Positions 44,976-53,880 of a stretch of 64,000 nt of DNA are shown piece by piece. This stretch comes from Paraburkholderia oxyphila NBRC 105797 (GTDB lineage: Bacteria; Pseudomonadota; Gammaproteobacteria; Burkholderiales; Burkholderiaceae). Positions within the stretch are counted from its first letter, which is position 1; each line of letters opens with the position of its first letter. The position numbers and the translations under genes are program-made. The notes below the pieces were generated by a model, which ran no database searches, was not told the origin of the DNA, and saw nothing but the letters and a program-made list of their open reading frames with translations. Location: assembly GCF_000685075.1 (NCBI RefSeq), contig NZ_BAYD01000009.1:62001-126000 (forward strand), in the 5' to 3' direction.

Positions 44976-45578
44976 TCAGTTGCTGGTCGAGTTCGCGGCC
45001 AGCATTTCTGCTTGCGCGGCCTTCGCTTCCTGGCGCGAGAGGCCTTCGATTTCCACCTTCGCGGTGCCCGCGTGCTGCAGGCCCAGCACCTTCGCCGCCG
45101 CGTACGACAGGTCGAGGACGCGGCCACGCACGTACGGTCCGCGGTCGTTGATCTTCACCACGACCGACTTCGAGCTGTTAGCCACGGTCACGCGCACGTA
45201 CGAGCCCAGCGGCAGCGTGCGGTGCGCGGCGGTCAGCGCCTTCATGTTGAAGCGCTCGCCGCTCGCGGTCTTGCGGCCGTGGAACGGCCAGCCGTACCAC
45301 GAGGCGCGGCCGGTCTGGTGGAACGAGGCCACGTCCGGTGCGCTGTCGTCGATCGGCTGTGCGTCGGCAAGCGAGTTGTCCTTGCCGGCGCCCGAGGCGG
45401 GCAGCGCCGCCAGCGCGGAGCCGTAGCTCTGCGGCGCGGCGAACGCCGTGTGCGCGTCCTTGGTGCTGAGCGCGTCGCCCTGCGCCTGGTTCTGCTGAGC
45501 AGGCGGCATGGCACAACCGGCCAGCACGGACACGGCGGCAAGACTCCCGAGTCGTCGTCGAGATAGTCCGAAGTTCAT
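44976..45578 (-). CDS. rlpA: Septal ring lipoprotein RlpA
   Basis: A 200-residue outer-membrane lipoprotein. The lipobox is VLAGC (Cys22). A low-complexity linker leads to the double-psi beta-barrel domain at about residues 90-175: RASWYGWPFHGRKTASGE, HRTLPLGSYVRVT, KINDRGPYVRGRVLDLSYAAA. These residues match the lytic transglycosylase site acting on denuded glycan. The C-terminal SPOR domain of E. coli RlpA is absent, as in several other bacteria. ATG 45578 opens on the signal peptide. Confidence 0.92.
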   Translation of the reverse strand: MNFGLSRRRLGSLAAVSVLAGCAMPPAQQNQAQGDALSTKDAHTAFAAPQSYGSALAALPASGAGKDNSLADAQPIDDSAPDVASFHQTGRASWYGWPFHGRKTASGERFNMKALTAAHRTLPLGSYVRVTVANSSKSVVVKINDRGPYVRGRVLDLSYAAAKVLGLQHAGTAKVEIEGLSRQEAKAAQAEMLAANSTSN

Positions 45579-46312
45579 AATTTAGCCATCACGTTTCGGA
45601 GCCGTCCCGCGCCTTTGGTTGCGCGCTCGTGGATAGCTCCGGCGGTCGCGGGCAAAAGAACACCCCACCCGCCGATCGATGAAAAAAGGCGAGCGAATGC
45701 CGATACCCGGATGCGGCCCCATATGCCGCTAACCGCTGGTTCGTTTTCACGTCTGGCGCAGCCTGTCCCCGGCAGCCTGACCAGACCCCACATGCCGCCA
45801 TCGAACGTGATGTACACGTTCAGGCACGCCGGAGACACACGGCGTACAGGAACGGCGGCGTAGGCCCCACCCAGCGTCACGGCAGCAAGTCCGTGGCAGG
45901 CGCGCGGCGCCTGGCTGGGCAAGACGTGCGGTGCCGAACGGATCGGCACCTGATTTGCCGTCTTGTAAGGCAGCCTGTTTAGCCAGCCTTTCTTGACGAC
46001 ACTGCTTGACGGCGATGTATTACGACCCCTTTTTAACTGCGGGTCACATCGCCCAGTGAGAGCACGCGTAACGTGCTTGATGCATCGCATTATACCTAAA
46101 AGTAATTCTTGCCATCCGTACCTGGTAGAAAACTCCATGATTTTTCACTATTGATGTAACAAACCCGTTTGTATGGCCCATCCGCGTGGCCCGGGCGTCT
46201 TGTCTGACAAGACCGGCGGATGCGCGTCGGCGAGCGCAGGCGGCGTCCTGCGCGCCCCGGTACAATCGGGACTTTGGCCTCCGAAGGGCCACGTCATCCA
46301 CGAGCCGCGCGC
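45579..46312. other. Long gene-free region
   Basis: 734 bases between divergent rlpA and the MBL gene. The half nearer the MBL gene (46010-46150) is AT-rich. Inverted repeats seen are GAACGTG / CACGTTC (45803-45821) and GTCTTGTC / GACAAGAC (46197-46213). Minus-strand open frames here have no family resemblance and no convincing start. No gene is called. Confidence 0.5.
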
Positions 46313-46990
46313 ATGAAAGTCACGTTGATTCCCGTCACGCCGTTCCAGCAAAACAGTTCGCTCCTCGTCTGCGAGGCAACGGGGCGCGCCGCCGTCGTCG
46401 ACCCGGGCGGCGACCTCGATCGCATCGAAGCCGAGATCGCGCGCCAGGGCGTGCAGCTCGAAAAGGTGCTGCTCACGCACGGTCACCTCGACCACTGCGC
46501 GGGCGCGAAGGAACTCGCCGAAAAGTTCGGCGTGCCGATCATCGGGCCGCAAGAGGACGAGCGTTTCTGGATCGATCAGTTGCCGCAGCAGAGCGTGCGC
46601 TTTGGCTTTGGTCACGCGCAGGCGTTCGAGCCGGACCGCTGGCTCGCCGACGGCGACACCGTGCAGGTTGGAGAAGAGGAGCTGGAGGTCTATCACTGTC
46701 CCGGACATACGCCTGGGCACGTCGTGTTCTTCAGCCGCAAGCATCAGCTCGCGCTCGTGGGCGACGTGCTGTTCGCGGGCTCGATCGGCCGCACCGACTT
46801 TCCGCGTGGCAATCACGCGGACTTGATCCGCTCGATCCGGGAGAAGCTCTGGCCGCTTGGCAACGATGTCACGTTCGTGCCGGGCCACGGCCCGGTTTCG
46901 ACTTTCGGCGAGGAGCGCCGCACCAATCCTTATGTAGCAGACAGCGTGCCCGGCGTTTCCGGTGGCGCGAGCCAGGCGCCCTGGGGCTGA
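46313..46990 (+). CDS. Glyoxalase-II-like metallo-hydrolase (GloC/YcbL type)
   Basis: A 225-residue MBL-fold hydrolase of the short glyoxalase-II type, which lacks the long C-terminal helical domain. The metal motif LLTHGHLDHCAG (His-x-His-x-Asp-His) is followed by CPGHTPGHVVF, LVGDVLFAGSIGRTD and VPGHGPVSTFGEE. Members such as YcbL/GloC hydrolyse S-lactoylglutathione and other thioesters. The ATG at 46313 (MKVTLIPVTPFQQN) matches the family N-terminus. The exonuclease gene follows 67 bases later. Confidence 0.92.
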   Translation: MKVTLIPVTPFQQNSSLLVCEATGRAAVVDPGGDLDRIEAEIARQGVQLEKVLLTHGHLDHCAGAKELAEKFGVPIIGPQEDERFWIDQLPQQSVRFGFGHAQAFEPDRWLADGDTVQVGEEELEVYHCPGHTPGHVVFFSRKHQLALVGDVLFAGSIGRTDFPRGNHADLIRSIREKLWPLGNDVTFVPGHGPVSTFGEERRTNPYVADSVPGVSGGASQAPWG

Positions 46991-47057
46991 GCGCCGGGCC
47001 AGTCGAGCATCCGCTCACGCTCACCGGCACGCGTCAAACCGTCAACGAATCCCGCCC

Positions 47058-47702
47058 ATGAATCCAGCGAATCAAGCCGCCATTGAAGAGATCTACGTCA
47101 GCACCGACGTCGAGGCCGATGGTCCTATCCCCGGCCCGCACTCGATGCTGAGCTTCGCGTCGGCGGCCTACACCGCCGACAAGCGTCTGATCGGCACGTT
47201 CTCGGCCAATCTCATGACGCTCGAAGGCGCGACGCCGCATCCCGTGCAGGCCGCCTGGTGGGAGACACAGCCCGAGGCGTGGGCCGCCTGCCGCAAGGAT
47301 CAGCAGGATCCAGCCGCGGCGCTCAATAAGTATGTAGAGTGGGTGGAGGCGCTGCCCGGCAAGCCCGTGTTCGTGGCCATGCCGGCGGGCTTCGATTTCA
47401 CCTTCATGTTCTGGTACATGATGCGTTTTACGGGGCGCTGCCCGTTCTCGTGGTCGGCGCTCGACATCAAGACGCTCGCGTTCGCCATGACGGGCCTGCC
47501 GTACCGCAAGTGCATCAAGCCGCGCTTTCCGAAGCACTGGTTCGACGACCACCCGCACACCCACGTCGCGCTCGACGACGCCATCGAGCAAGGCGCGCTC
47601 TTCTGCAACATGCTCGCCGACCTGCGCGCGCAGCAGGCCGGGCTCGCGGCGGCCGCCACCTCCGATGATGGGGACGCCTCAGGGCAAAAAGCCGTCACCT
47701 GA
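47058..47702 (+). CDS. DEDD-type 3'-5' exonuclease
   Basis: A 214-residue RNase-H-like exonuclease. Motif I is YVSTDVEADGP (Asp17, Glu19), the middle contributes MPAGFDFTFMFWYM, and motif III is HTHVALDDAIEQGALF with the catalytic His/Asp pair, the DEDDh arrangement. Substrate, DNA or RNA, cannot be told. A stretch FPKHWFDDHPHTH is unusually His/Asp-rich. The gene follows the MBL hydrolase in the same direction and may be co-transcribed with it. Confidence 0.85.
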   Translation: MNPANQAAIEEIYVSTDVEADGPIPGPHSMLSFASAAYTADKRLIGTFSANLMTLEGATPHPVQAAWWETQPEAWAACRKDQQDPAAALNKYVEWVEALPGKPVFVAMPAGFDFTFMFWYMMRFTGRCPFSWSALDIKTLAFAMTGLPYRKCIKPRFPKHWFDDHPHTHVALDDAIEQGALFCNMLADLRAQQAGLAAAATSDDGDASGQKAVT

Positions 47703-47804
47703 TTGCCAAATTAGGAAATCTGCCTCGTCAGGTGCGGTTTGCATTGCGTTTCGTTTTTCCGGCCTCTAACATTCGGGAATACGGCGACGCACATGGAGGC
47801 GCAT

Positions 47805-48263
47805 TTGACACTCGATACGTTCTCTCAGAAGATCCTGCGCCTGTTGCAGCTCGACGCGCGCCGCTCGGTGCAGGAAATCTCCGATCAAGTGGGGCTCTCC
47901 AGCACGCCATGCTGGCGCCGCATCAAGGACATGGAACAATCGGGCGTGATCCAGCGCTACACGGCGCTGCTCGATCGCGAGAAATTGGGCCTGCACGTCT
48001 GCGCGCTCGCGCATATCCATCTCACGCGGCACACCGAGGGCGGCGTCGAGGAATTCGAGCGCGAGATCGCCACCTGCCCCGAAGTCACCGAGTGCTACAG
48101 CACGACCGGCGAATCGGATTACATCCTCAAGATCGTCGCGCCGGACATCAAGGCCTACGACACCTTCCTGCACGAGCGCATCTTCCGCATTCCGGCCGTC
48201 GCGCAGGTGCGCACGAGCGTCGTGCTACGCGAAATCAAGTTCGATACGCAATTGCCGCTGTGA
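47805..48263 (+). CDS. Lrp/AsnC-family regulator (second)
   Basis: A 152-residue Lrp-type regulator. The HTH is SVQEISDQVGLSSTPCWRRIKDMEQSG and the RAM domain contains VTECYSTTGESDYILKIV. The start is taken as TTG 47805 (reads MTLDTFSQKIL, the usual Lrp opening) because GGAGG ends five bases before it; the ATG at 47793 lies before that ribosome site and has none of its own. Recognition-helix SSTPCWRR is of the type seen in regulators of amino-acid catabolism. Its targets are not evident; the next gene is convergent. Confidence 0.9.
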   Translation: MTLDTFSQKILRLLQLDARRSVQEISDQVGLSSTPCWRRIKDMEQSGVIQRYTALLDREKLGLHVCALAHIHLTRHTEGGVEEFEREIATCPEVTECYSTTGESDYILKIVAPDIKAYDTFLHERIFRIPAVAQVRTSVVLREIKFDTQLPL

Positions 48264-48320
48264 GGCGTGGCCCGGCAGGCTAGCACCGTACGTTCGCGCC
48301 GCCTCGCGCGGCGCAACGCA

Positions 48321-49517
48321 TCATTCGCGCGCAGCTTGCGATGCGCCTGCCGATCCCGAATCCGCCGCCGACGTTGCCACCGATGTCGCGGCCTGCACCG
48401 CGTCCACCTTGCTCGCGCCGAGCTTGCGCGCGAGCGCCTGCATGTCGACGCCATCGAGGCGCCGCGCATCGCCCTGCGCCGAAAGCACGGCCTGAATTTC
48501 GAGCCCCGTGCTCAGGTAGTGCAGCGTCACCGCCTCCACACGCACGCCGTGCGCCGCCAGCGCCTCGCGCAGCGCATGCTCGACTTCGCCGCGCGGCGGC
48601 TGGTTCGCGACCGAGCGCACGTGCATGTCGTCCTCGGGATCGACGTGGATCAGCGCGTCTAGCACGCGCGGGTCGGTAAGCAGGCGCGCGCGCGCCGTCT
48701 CCGCAATGTAGTGCCCCTCCGAAACCGAGATGAGCGGATCGACGAGGATATGCGCGTCCACGAGCGCGAGGTCGCCGGTCTTGCGCGTGCGCATCTCATG
48801 CACGTCGAGCACACCGGGCGTGCCGACCAGGAGCGTGCGCAAGTCGGTGGTGGTGGCTTCGTCGAGCGCGCGGTCCGAGAGGTCCTGCAGCGCGTCCCAG
48901 CCGAACACCCAGCCCATGCGCGCGACCATGAAGCCGACGATGGCCGCTGCGATCGGATCGAGCAACCGCACGCCCATGAGGCTGCCCACGATGCCGATGG
49001 CGACCACGAGCGACGAAGCCGCATCCGAGCGCGCATGCCAGGCGTTGGCGATCAGCATGGCCGAGCGCACGCGCTGCGCCTCGCGCAGCATGTAGCGGAA
49101 CAGCGATTCCTTGGAGACGAGCACGAGCACGGCCACGGCGAGCGCGCTCGCATGAACCGGCGGAATGTCGCCGAGGTGGGCAATACGTGTGCCGGCGCGC
49201 GCGAGCATACCCACGCCCACTGCAATCAGAATGGCGCCGAGAAATAATGAAGCAACCGTTTCATAACGGCTGTGGCCGTAATTGTGATCGGCGTCTGGCT
49301 TTGCGCCACTATGGTGGTTCGCGAGCAGCACGACGAAATCGGAAACGAGATCGGAGAGCGAATGAACGCCGTCGGCAATCAAGGCCTGTGAATGCGCAAA
49401 CACGCCGACCGCGATTTGCAGGACGACCAGCACGGCATTGACGGCGACGCTGACAAACGTGGTCTTGCGCGCAACGCGCTGTTTATCCGATGACGATACG
49501 GCGGCGATAGTGGACAT
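48321..49517 (-). CDS. Cation diffusion facilitator (Zn2+/Fe2+/Mn2+ exporter)
   Basis: A 398-residue CDF transporter. Six membrane helices carry the two metal motifs of the family: ALIADGVHSLSDLVSDF on TM2 and AWHARSDAASSLVV on TM5 (His-x3-Asp). A cytoplasmic ferredoxin-like domain follows (GVLDVHEMRTRKTGDLALVDAHI). The C-terminal ~100 residues extend beyond a standard CDF cytoplasmic domain (EVEHALREALAAHG, LDGVDMQALARKLGASKV). It exports divalent metal in exchange for protons; the metal is not defined. ATG 49517 is preferred to the upstream GTG/ATG options. Confidence 0.92.
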   Translation of the reverse strand: MSTIAAVSSSDKQRVARKTTFVSVAVNAVLVVLQIAVGVFAHSQALIADGVHSLSDLVSDFVVLLANHHSGAKPDADHNYGHSRYETVASLFLGAILIAVGVGMLARAGTRIAHLGDIPPVHASALAVAVLVLVSKESLFRYMLREAQRVRSAMLIANAWHARSDAASSLVVAIGIVGSLMGVRLLDPIAAAIVGFMVARMGWVFGWDALQDLSDRALDEATTTDLRTLLVGTPGVLDVHEMRTRKTGDLALVDAHILVDPLISVSEGHYIAETARARLLTDPRVLDALIHVDPEDDMHVRSVANQPPRGEVEHALREALAAHGVRVEAVTLHYLSTGLEIQAVLSAQGDARRLDGVDMQALARKLGASKVDAVQAATSVATSAADSGSAGASQAARE

Positions 49518-49682
49518 GCGATTCAATGCGCGAACGTGGAATAGCCGCGATTGTAATGGCCCTACCATGACGAATTCGAGATAACCCTGGAATTCTCTTT
49601 TAAATCAGGCGACTACGAGAACACTTCGTATTCGCGTTCACTGGTTTGCGAGATTACTGAAAGGTGGAAGTAAGAAGATAAC

Positions 49683-49721
49683 AAAAAAGCCGCGCAAGTC
49701 CCCGTGACGGCGCGGCTTTTT
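49683..49721 (-). terminator. Terminator of the H-NS gene
   Basis: Stem AAAAGCCGCGC / GCGCGGCTTTT with a 14-base loop, A run on the left and T run on the right. It follows the H-NS stop (49768) by about 50 bases on the minus strand. Confidence 0.88.
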
Positions 49722-49767
49722 CGCTTGGCAGGCCGCAAGGCCCCATTCCAGATGTAGCAGAGGCGAT

Positions 49768-50076
49768 TTACTTCTGAATCAGGAATTTCTCGCGATCCTT
49801 GCCGGCGATCCAGCGCGGCGGCTTGCCGCGGCCCGACCACGTGCTGCCGCTATCCGGGTCACGGTATTTCGGCGCGACGCTGGCGCGCGAGCGGCTGGCT
49901 GCTTTGGCGCCTTTGCCCACTGCACGGCCGCCGCCGAGTTCGGCCAGCGTAATGCCGTAGTCGGCCATTTTCTGCTTGATCTCGTCGAGGACTTCGGCAT
50001 ATTCACGCGCCTTAGCCTCTTCAATCTGCTTCTCGAGTTTCTCTCGCTGTGCGAGGAGTTCCTTGTAGGAAGACAT
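49768..50076 (-). CDS. H-NS-family nucleoid protein
   Basis: A 102-residue H-NS-like protein. An N-terminal coiled coil for oligomerisation (ELLAQREKLEKQIEEAKARE) leads through a basic linker (KAASRSRASVAPKYRDPDSG) to the DNA-binding hook STWSGRGKPPRW at about residues 78-89, the Burkholderia/Bordetella-type motif. It silences AT-rich and foreign DNA. A well-formed promoter lies at 50221-50249 and a terminator at 49683, so it is a single-gene unit. Confidence 0.95.
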   Translation of the reverse strand: MSSYKELLAQREKLEKQIEEAKAREYAEVLDEIKQKMADYGITLAELGGGRAVGKGAKAASRSRASVAPKYRDPDSGSTWSGRGKPPRWIAGKDREKFLIQK

Positions 50077-50475
50077 AGGTATCCTGGTGGTTTGCTAATT
50101 AATGGCTACTGATCTTGTGCCGGTATGCCGATTGACAGGTGATTCGCCTCGGAAATTGCAGGCGAGATTAACACAGATTTGAATGTCGCGAAAAGCGCGG
50201 GCAGTGAAAATAATTAAAATACTATAGGCCCCGTTCAGCACCGCGCCAAGGCCCGCAGAGCTTTCATTTCGTGCAAATCGGTATTTTTACCCAATCGCCC
50301 TTTTTCCAGATAAATCCGGTTCTCATAATTCGCAGGGCGTGAAAATTAATTGAGAAAAAAACCGCAAACATTTCATCCCATGCGAACTTTCACCAGGCCC
50401 CGCTTATTATCTTGAAATCTCGCAATGCACTATGAGTGGCAGCAGACAGCGCCTGCCGCCTTGTCGTGCAAATGG
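50077..50475. other. AT-rich region upstream of H-NS
   Basis: 399 bases, much lower in GC than the rest of the window, containing the H-NS promoter and an approximately 140-base leader. Its AT-richness makes it a plausible H-NS autoregulation site. No gene is seen. Confidence 0.55.
50221..50249 (-). promoter_or_regulatory. Sigma-70 promoter of the H-NS gene
   Basis: On the minus strand, TTGGCG (50244-50249) and TATAGT (50221-50226) are separated by exactly 17 bases, a near-consensus promoter. The predicted start is around 50214, giving a leader of about 140 bases. Confidence 0.75.
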
Positions 50476-51156
50476 TCAGCTCGCATGCCGCGCGAGGCAG
50501 TCGGCTAGCACGGCATGCAAGGATTGCGTGTCGCCCTGCGGTGCCTCGAAAACATAGCGCGTGCGCAGGCCGTCGATTGAGAGGTCGGCGCCGTAACGGT
50601 CCACGCCCAGCAGCGCGAGACCGTCGCGCCGTGCCGGGTGGGCCTCGAAGAAGCGGATTAACGCTTCTTCCTCGTCCGCCGCAAGCGGATCGAGCGGGTC
50701 GAGATCGGTGCCGTCGAGCCAGCCCATCGCGCCAAAGCCGCCGATATAGCGCAACCGCTCCACGCGCATCGTCCAGAAGGTGAAGTCGCCGAGCGCGAGA
50801 TAGCGTGCCGCGTCCGGGTGGTAGCGCAGGTAGCGGCGGGCGAGCGGCGCCTGTGGGTCTGTGCCGGCGCCGCCTTCGCTCGGCTCGAACCGGCCGAGCA
50901 GGGTCATGCGCGGCGCGTTCAGCACATCCTCGCCGGTGAACTGCGCGACGAGAAAACCGGCACGCGGATCGTCTTGCAAATTGCGCGTGTGCTCGGCTAG
51001 CCGGCTCACGAGGATGACGGGACGATGCCGCGCATCGGGCGCGAAAGGCAGCAGTGTGGGATACGGAAAGCCCTGCGGCTCGCGCGTATGGGTGGCGAGC
51101 GTGCCGGTGGCGGTCTGATGCAGCAGATGCAGCGGAGCTTGAGCGGGGATCTTCAA
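50476..51156 (-). CDS. HugZ-like pyridoxamine-oxidase-fold protein
   Basis: A 226-residue split-barrel flavin/haem-binding-type protein. The N-terminal half has the PNPOx pattern (GTLATHTREPQGFPYPTLLPFAPD, PVILVSRLAEHTRNLQDDPRAGFLV) and the second half a DUF2470-like helical domain (IRFFEAHPARRDGLALLGVDRYGADL). Related HugZ proteins break down haem; others are of unknown function. There is no ATG near the start; TTG 51156 is chosen because GAGGA lies seven bases before it. A TTG at 51225 would add 23 residues encoded partly by a 9-bp tandem repeat. Confidence 0.78.
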   Translation of the reverse strand: MKIPAQAPLHLLHQTATGTLATHTREPQGFPYPTLLPFAPDARHRPVILVSRLAEHTRNLQDDPRAGFLVAQFTGEDVLNAPRMTLLGRFEPSEGGAGTDPQAPLARRYLRYHPDAARYLALGDFTFWTMRVERLRYIGGFGAMGWLDGTDLDPLDPLAADEEEALIRFFEAHPARRDGLALLGVDRYGADLSIDGLRTRYVFEAPQGDTQSLHAVLADCLARHAS

Positions 51157-51184
51157 GATAGTGTCCTCGATCGATGTGAGGTCG

Positions 51185-51211
51185 TTGGGCCTATTGGGTC
51201 TATTGGGTTTA
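51185..51211. repeat. 9-bp tandem repeat before the HugZ-like gene
   Basis: Three copies of a 9-base unit, TTGGGCCTA, TTGGGTCTA and TTGGGTTTA, about 30 bases upstream of the chosen TTG start. Confidence 0.65.
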
Positions 51212-51397
51212 TCAACGGGACTCAACCCGGCGGCCCGCAGTGAGCCGATTGCGCCATCCCACTATTAGAGCAGGCTGGGCCGCCGCAAGCAGCCCGCGCG
51301 CGCCTTCGCTAGAATTTCCGCTTGCCTTTCAAAAAGCTGATACGCCAGACTTTTCTAAGCCGATCGGCTTCGCCGTTGCCCAACACCAGGATTTCCC

Positions 51398-52615
51398 GTG
51401 TCCGACCGCTCCTCCGATGCGGCGCTCGCCGAGCCGCCCCATGCCGTCCACCGCGCGCTGCCCGCCGCCACGCGAGCGCGTGCGCGCGTCGCAACCATGG
51501 CGCTTTTTTTCATCGCCGGGATGATGTACGCGTCCTGGGGCGTGCACGTGCCCACGGTACGCGACAAATTCCATCTGAGCGCGGCATTGCTCTCGTATGC
51601 CCTCTTCGCGGTGGCGGGCGGCTCGATCGCGGCCATGACGACCATCGGCGGATGGATCGCGCGCGCAGGCACGCGCCGCGCCTGCCTCACGGGCGGCCTC
51701 ACCATGTCGGCGTGCGGCGCGCTGATTCTCGTCGTGCCGTACTACTGGATGCTGCTCGTCGTGCTCGCCCTGTTCGGCGTCGGCATGGCCACGCTCGACG
51801 TTGCCATGAACGCGGAGGCGAGCGCCGTCGAGGAGGCCGTCGGCCGGCCGATCATGTCGGCGCTGCACGGCATGTTCAGCCTGGGCGGCATGGCCGGCGC
51901 GGCCATCGGCGGCGCGCTGCTCGCGCACGGCATGGCGCCCGCGCTGCATCTCTTTCTCGCTTCGGCGGTGGCCGCTCTCGTGCTGTTCGTTTCGTGCCCC
52001 GCCGTGCTCCCGCACGTGCCGCATGCCACCCACGGCGAGCACGCCAAAGCCGGCAACCGCTGGCGCACGCCGGCGCTGTGGGCGCTGGGCGGCATCGCGC
52101 TCATCGCGTTGATCGCCGAAGGGGCGATGTACGACTGGGCCACGGTCTATATGCGCGATGTCGTGCTCTCCACGCCCGCGCTGGCGAGCGCCGCCTACGC
52201 CGCGTTCTCGGGCGGCATGGCCGCCGCGCGCTTCGCGGGCGACGCCGTGCGCGCCCGCTTTGGCGCGCCGCAACTCGTGTTCGCGAGCGCCTCGCTCGCC
52301 TGCGCGGGCATGATCGGCGCGCTGCTGCTGCCGTTTTCGTTCACCGCGCTCACGGGCTTCACGTTGATGGGCCTCGGCCTCGCCAACATGATGCCGGTGC
52401 TGTTCGCCGCCGCCGCGCGCGTGAAGGGCATCCACGCCGCCGAGGGCCTCGCGCACGTGGCGGGCATCGCTTATTTCGGACTGCTGTTCGGGCCGGTGGT
52501 GATCGGCGGCATCACGCAGGTGACCAATCTCACCGTTGGGCTCGCGGTTGTCGCGCTATGCGCGGCGCTGGTGGCGTTCGCGGGGCCGAAGGTGCTCAGG
52601 CGGCTGGGGATTTGA
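51398..52615 (+). CDS. MFS transporter
   Basis: A 405-residue major facilitator superfamily permease with twelve membrane helices. Loop motifs include GGWIARAGTRRACLTGG between TM2 and TM3, FGVGMATLDVAMNAEASAVEE on TM4-5 and SALHGMFSLGGMAGAAIGGAL. The pattern resembles the bacterial fucose/sugar-exporter-like MFS group (YbjJ-type), but the substrate is unknown. The start is GTG 51398 after AGGA. The gene ends 40 bases before a bidirectional terminator. Confidence 0.9.
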   Translation: MSDRSSDAALAEPPHAVHRALPAATRARARVATMALFFIAGMMYASWGVHVPTVRDKFHLSAALLSYALFAVAGGSIAAMTTIGGWIARAGTRRACLTGGLTMSACGALILVVPYYWMLLVVLALFGVGMATLDVAMNAEASAVEEAVGRPIMSALHGMFSLGGMAGAAIGGALLAHGMAPALHLFLASAVAALVLFVSCPAVLPHVPHATHGEHAKAGNRWRTPALWALGGIALIALIAEGAMYDWATVYMRDVVLSTPALASAAYAAFSGGMAAARFAGDAVRARFGAPQLVFASASLACAGMIGALLLPFSFTALTGFTLMGLGLANMMPVLFAAAARVKGIHAAEGLAHVAGIAYFGLLFGPVVIGGITQVTNLTVGLAVVALCAALVAFAGPKVLRRLGI

Positions 52616-52654
52616 GGCCAACGGCAGCCGTCGAACGATTGAGCCATCCAAAAC

Positions 52655-52688
52655 AAAGCCCGTGAGTCCGAAGACCCACGGGCTTTTT
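52655..52688. terminator. Bidirectional terminator
   Basis: Stem AAAGCCCGTG / CACGGGCTTT followed by TT; the left flank on the minus strand reads TTTGTTTTGG. It serves the converging MFS and binding-protein genes. Confidence 0.85.
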
Positions 52689-52734
52689 CACATCGCATCA
52701 CGCCGCGCACCGCATGAAGCGGTGCAAAGCGCAA

Positions 52735-53880
52735 TTACATCTTCACCACGTCGAGCAGCGACTTCTTGCCCGCCTTGTAGTTGTACAGCGAGATCACGCC
52801 GTGCTTGAGGTCGCCCTTCGAATCGAAGGTCGTCTCGCCAATCACGCCCTTGTAGTCCGTAGCCGGCATGGCGGCCAGGATCTTCGCCGGATCGGTCGAG
52901 TTGGCGCGCTTCATCGCGTCGACGATGATGTACACCGCGTCATACGTGAACGGCGCGTAGATCTGGATCGGCTGGCCGAAGCGCTTCTCGAACTTCGCCT
53001 CGAACGCCTTGCCGCCCGGCATCTTTTCGAGCGCCATGCCCGCTTCCGAGCACACGATGTTGTCGGTCGCATCGCCGGCGAGGTCGGCCAGCTTGTCGGT
53101 ACAGACGCCGTCACCCGCGAGCACCTTCGCGCGCAGGCCAAGCTGCTTGGCTTGCTTGGCGAACGGGCCGCCGGTGGCGTCCATGCCGCCGTACATGATC
53201 GCGTCGGGGTTTTCGCCCTTGATCTTCGTGAGAATTGCGCGGAAGTCCACGGCCTTGTCGTTGGTCGCGTCATGCGAGAGCACGTTCATGCCGAGCGACT
53301 TGGCGGTCTTCTCGAATTCGTTCGCGAGACCCTGGCCGTAAGCGGTCGAATCGTCGACGATCGCCACGCTCTTGAGCTTCATGGTCTTCGCCGCGTAGTT
53401 CGCGAGCGCCGGGCCTTGCTGCGCGTCCGTCGCCACCACGCGATAGGTGGTCTTGAAGCCCTGCTGCGTGTAGGCCGGGTTGGTGGCCGACGGCGAGATC
53501 TGCACGATGCCCGCATCGCTGTAGATCTTCGAAGCCGGGATCGAGGTGCCCGAGTTCAGGTGGCCCACGACCGCGACGACCTTGTCGTCGACGAGCTTCT
53601 GCGCAACCTGGGTGGCCGTACGCGGGTCGGCTGCGTCGTCCTGTGCGTCGAGCACCAGCGTGATCTTCTGGCCGCCGATCGTCAGGCCCTTCGCGTTGAT
53701 TTCCTCGACAGCGAGGCGTGCGCCATTTTCGTTGTCTTTGCCGAGGTGTGCGATCCCGCCCGTCAGCGGCGCAACGTGGCCAATCTTGACCACTTCGTCG
53801 GCGCTCGATGCCGTTGCAAACGTCGCGAACAAAACGACTGCCGCGCTAATCGGCAACAGCTTGTGAAGCTTGATATTCAT
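52735..53880 (-). CDS. Branched-chain amino acid ABC transporter binding protein
   Basis: A 381-residue periplasmic binding protein of the LivJ/BraC type. A signal peptide (LLPISAAVVLFATFATASSA) is followed by DEVVKIGHVAPLTGGIAHLGKD, VVGHLNSGTSIPASKIYSDAGI and AIVDDSTAYGQGLANEFEK, all typical of Leu/Ile/Val receptors (type I fold). ATG 53880 follows GGAGA. The permease and ATPase genes are not adjacent, so it is an orphan receptor feeding a remote LivFGHM system. Confidence 0.92.
   Translation of the reverse strand: MNIKLHKLLPISAAVVLFATFATASSADEVVKIGHVAPLTGGIAHLGKDNENGARLAVEEINAKGLTIGGQKITLVLDAQDDAADPRTATQVAQKLVDDKVVAVVGHLNSGTSIPASKIYSDAGIVQISPSATNPAYTQQGFKTTYRVVATDAQQGPALANYAAKTMKLKSVAIVDDSTAYGQGLANEFEKTAKSLGMNVLSHDATNDKAVDFRAILTKIKGENPDAIMYGGMDATGGPFAKQAKQLGLRAKVLAGDGVCTDKLADLAGDATDNIVCSEAGMALEKMPGGKAFEAKFEKRFGQPIQIYAPFTYDAVYIIVDAMKRANSTDPAKILAAMPATDYKGVIGETTFDSKGDLKHGVISLYNYKAGKKSLLDVVKM

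Noticed and set aside
45575..46138. A minus-strand frame of 187 codons upstream of rlpA
   Set aside because: It overlaps the rlpA start, has mixed composition and no family resemblance.
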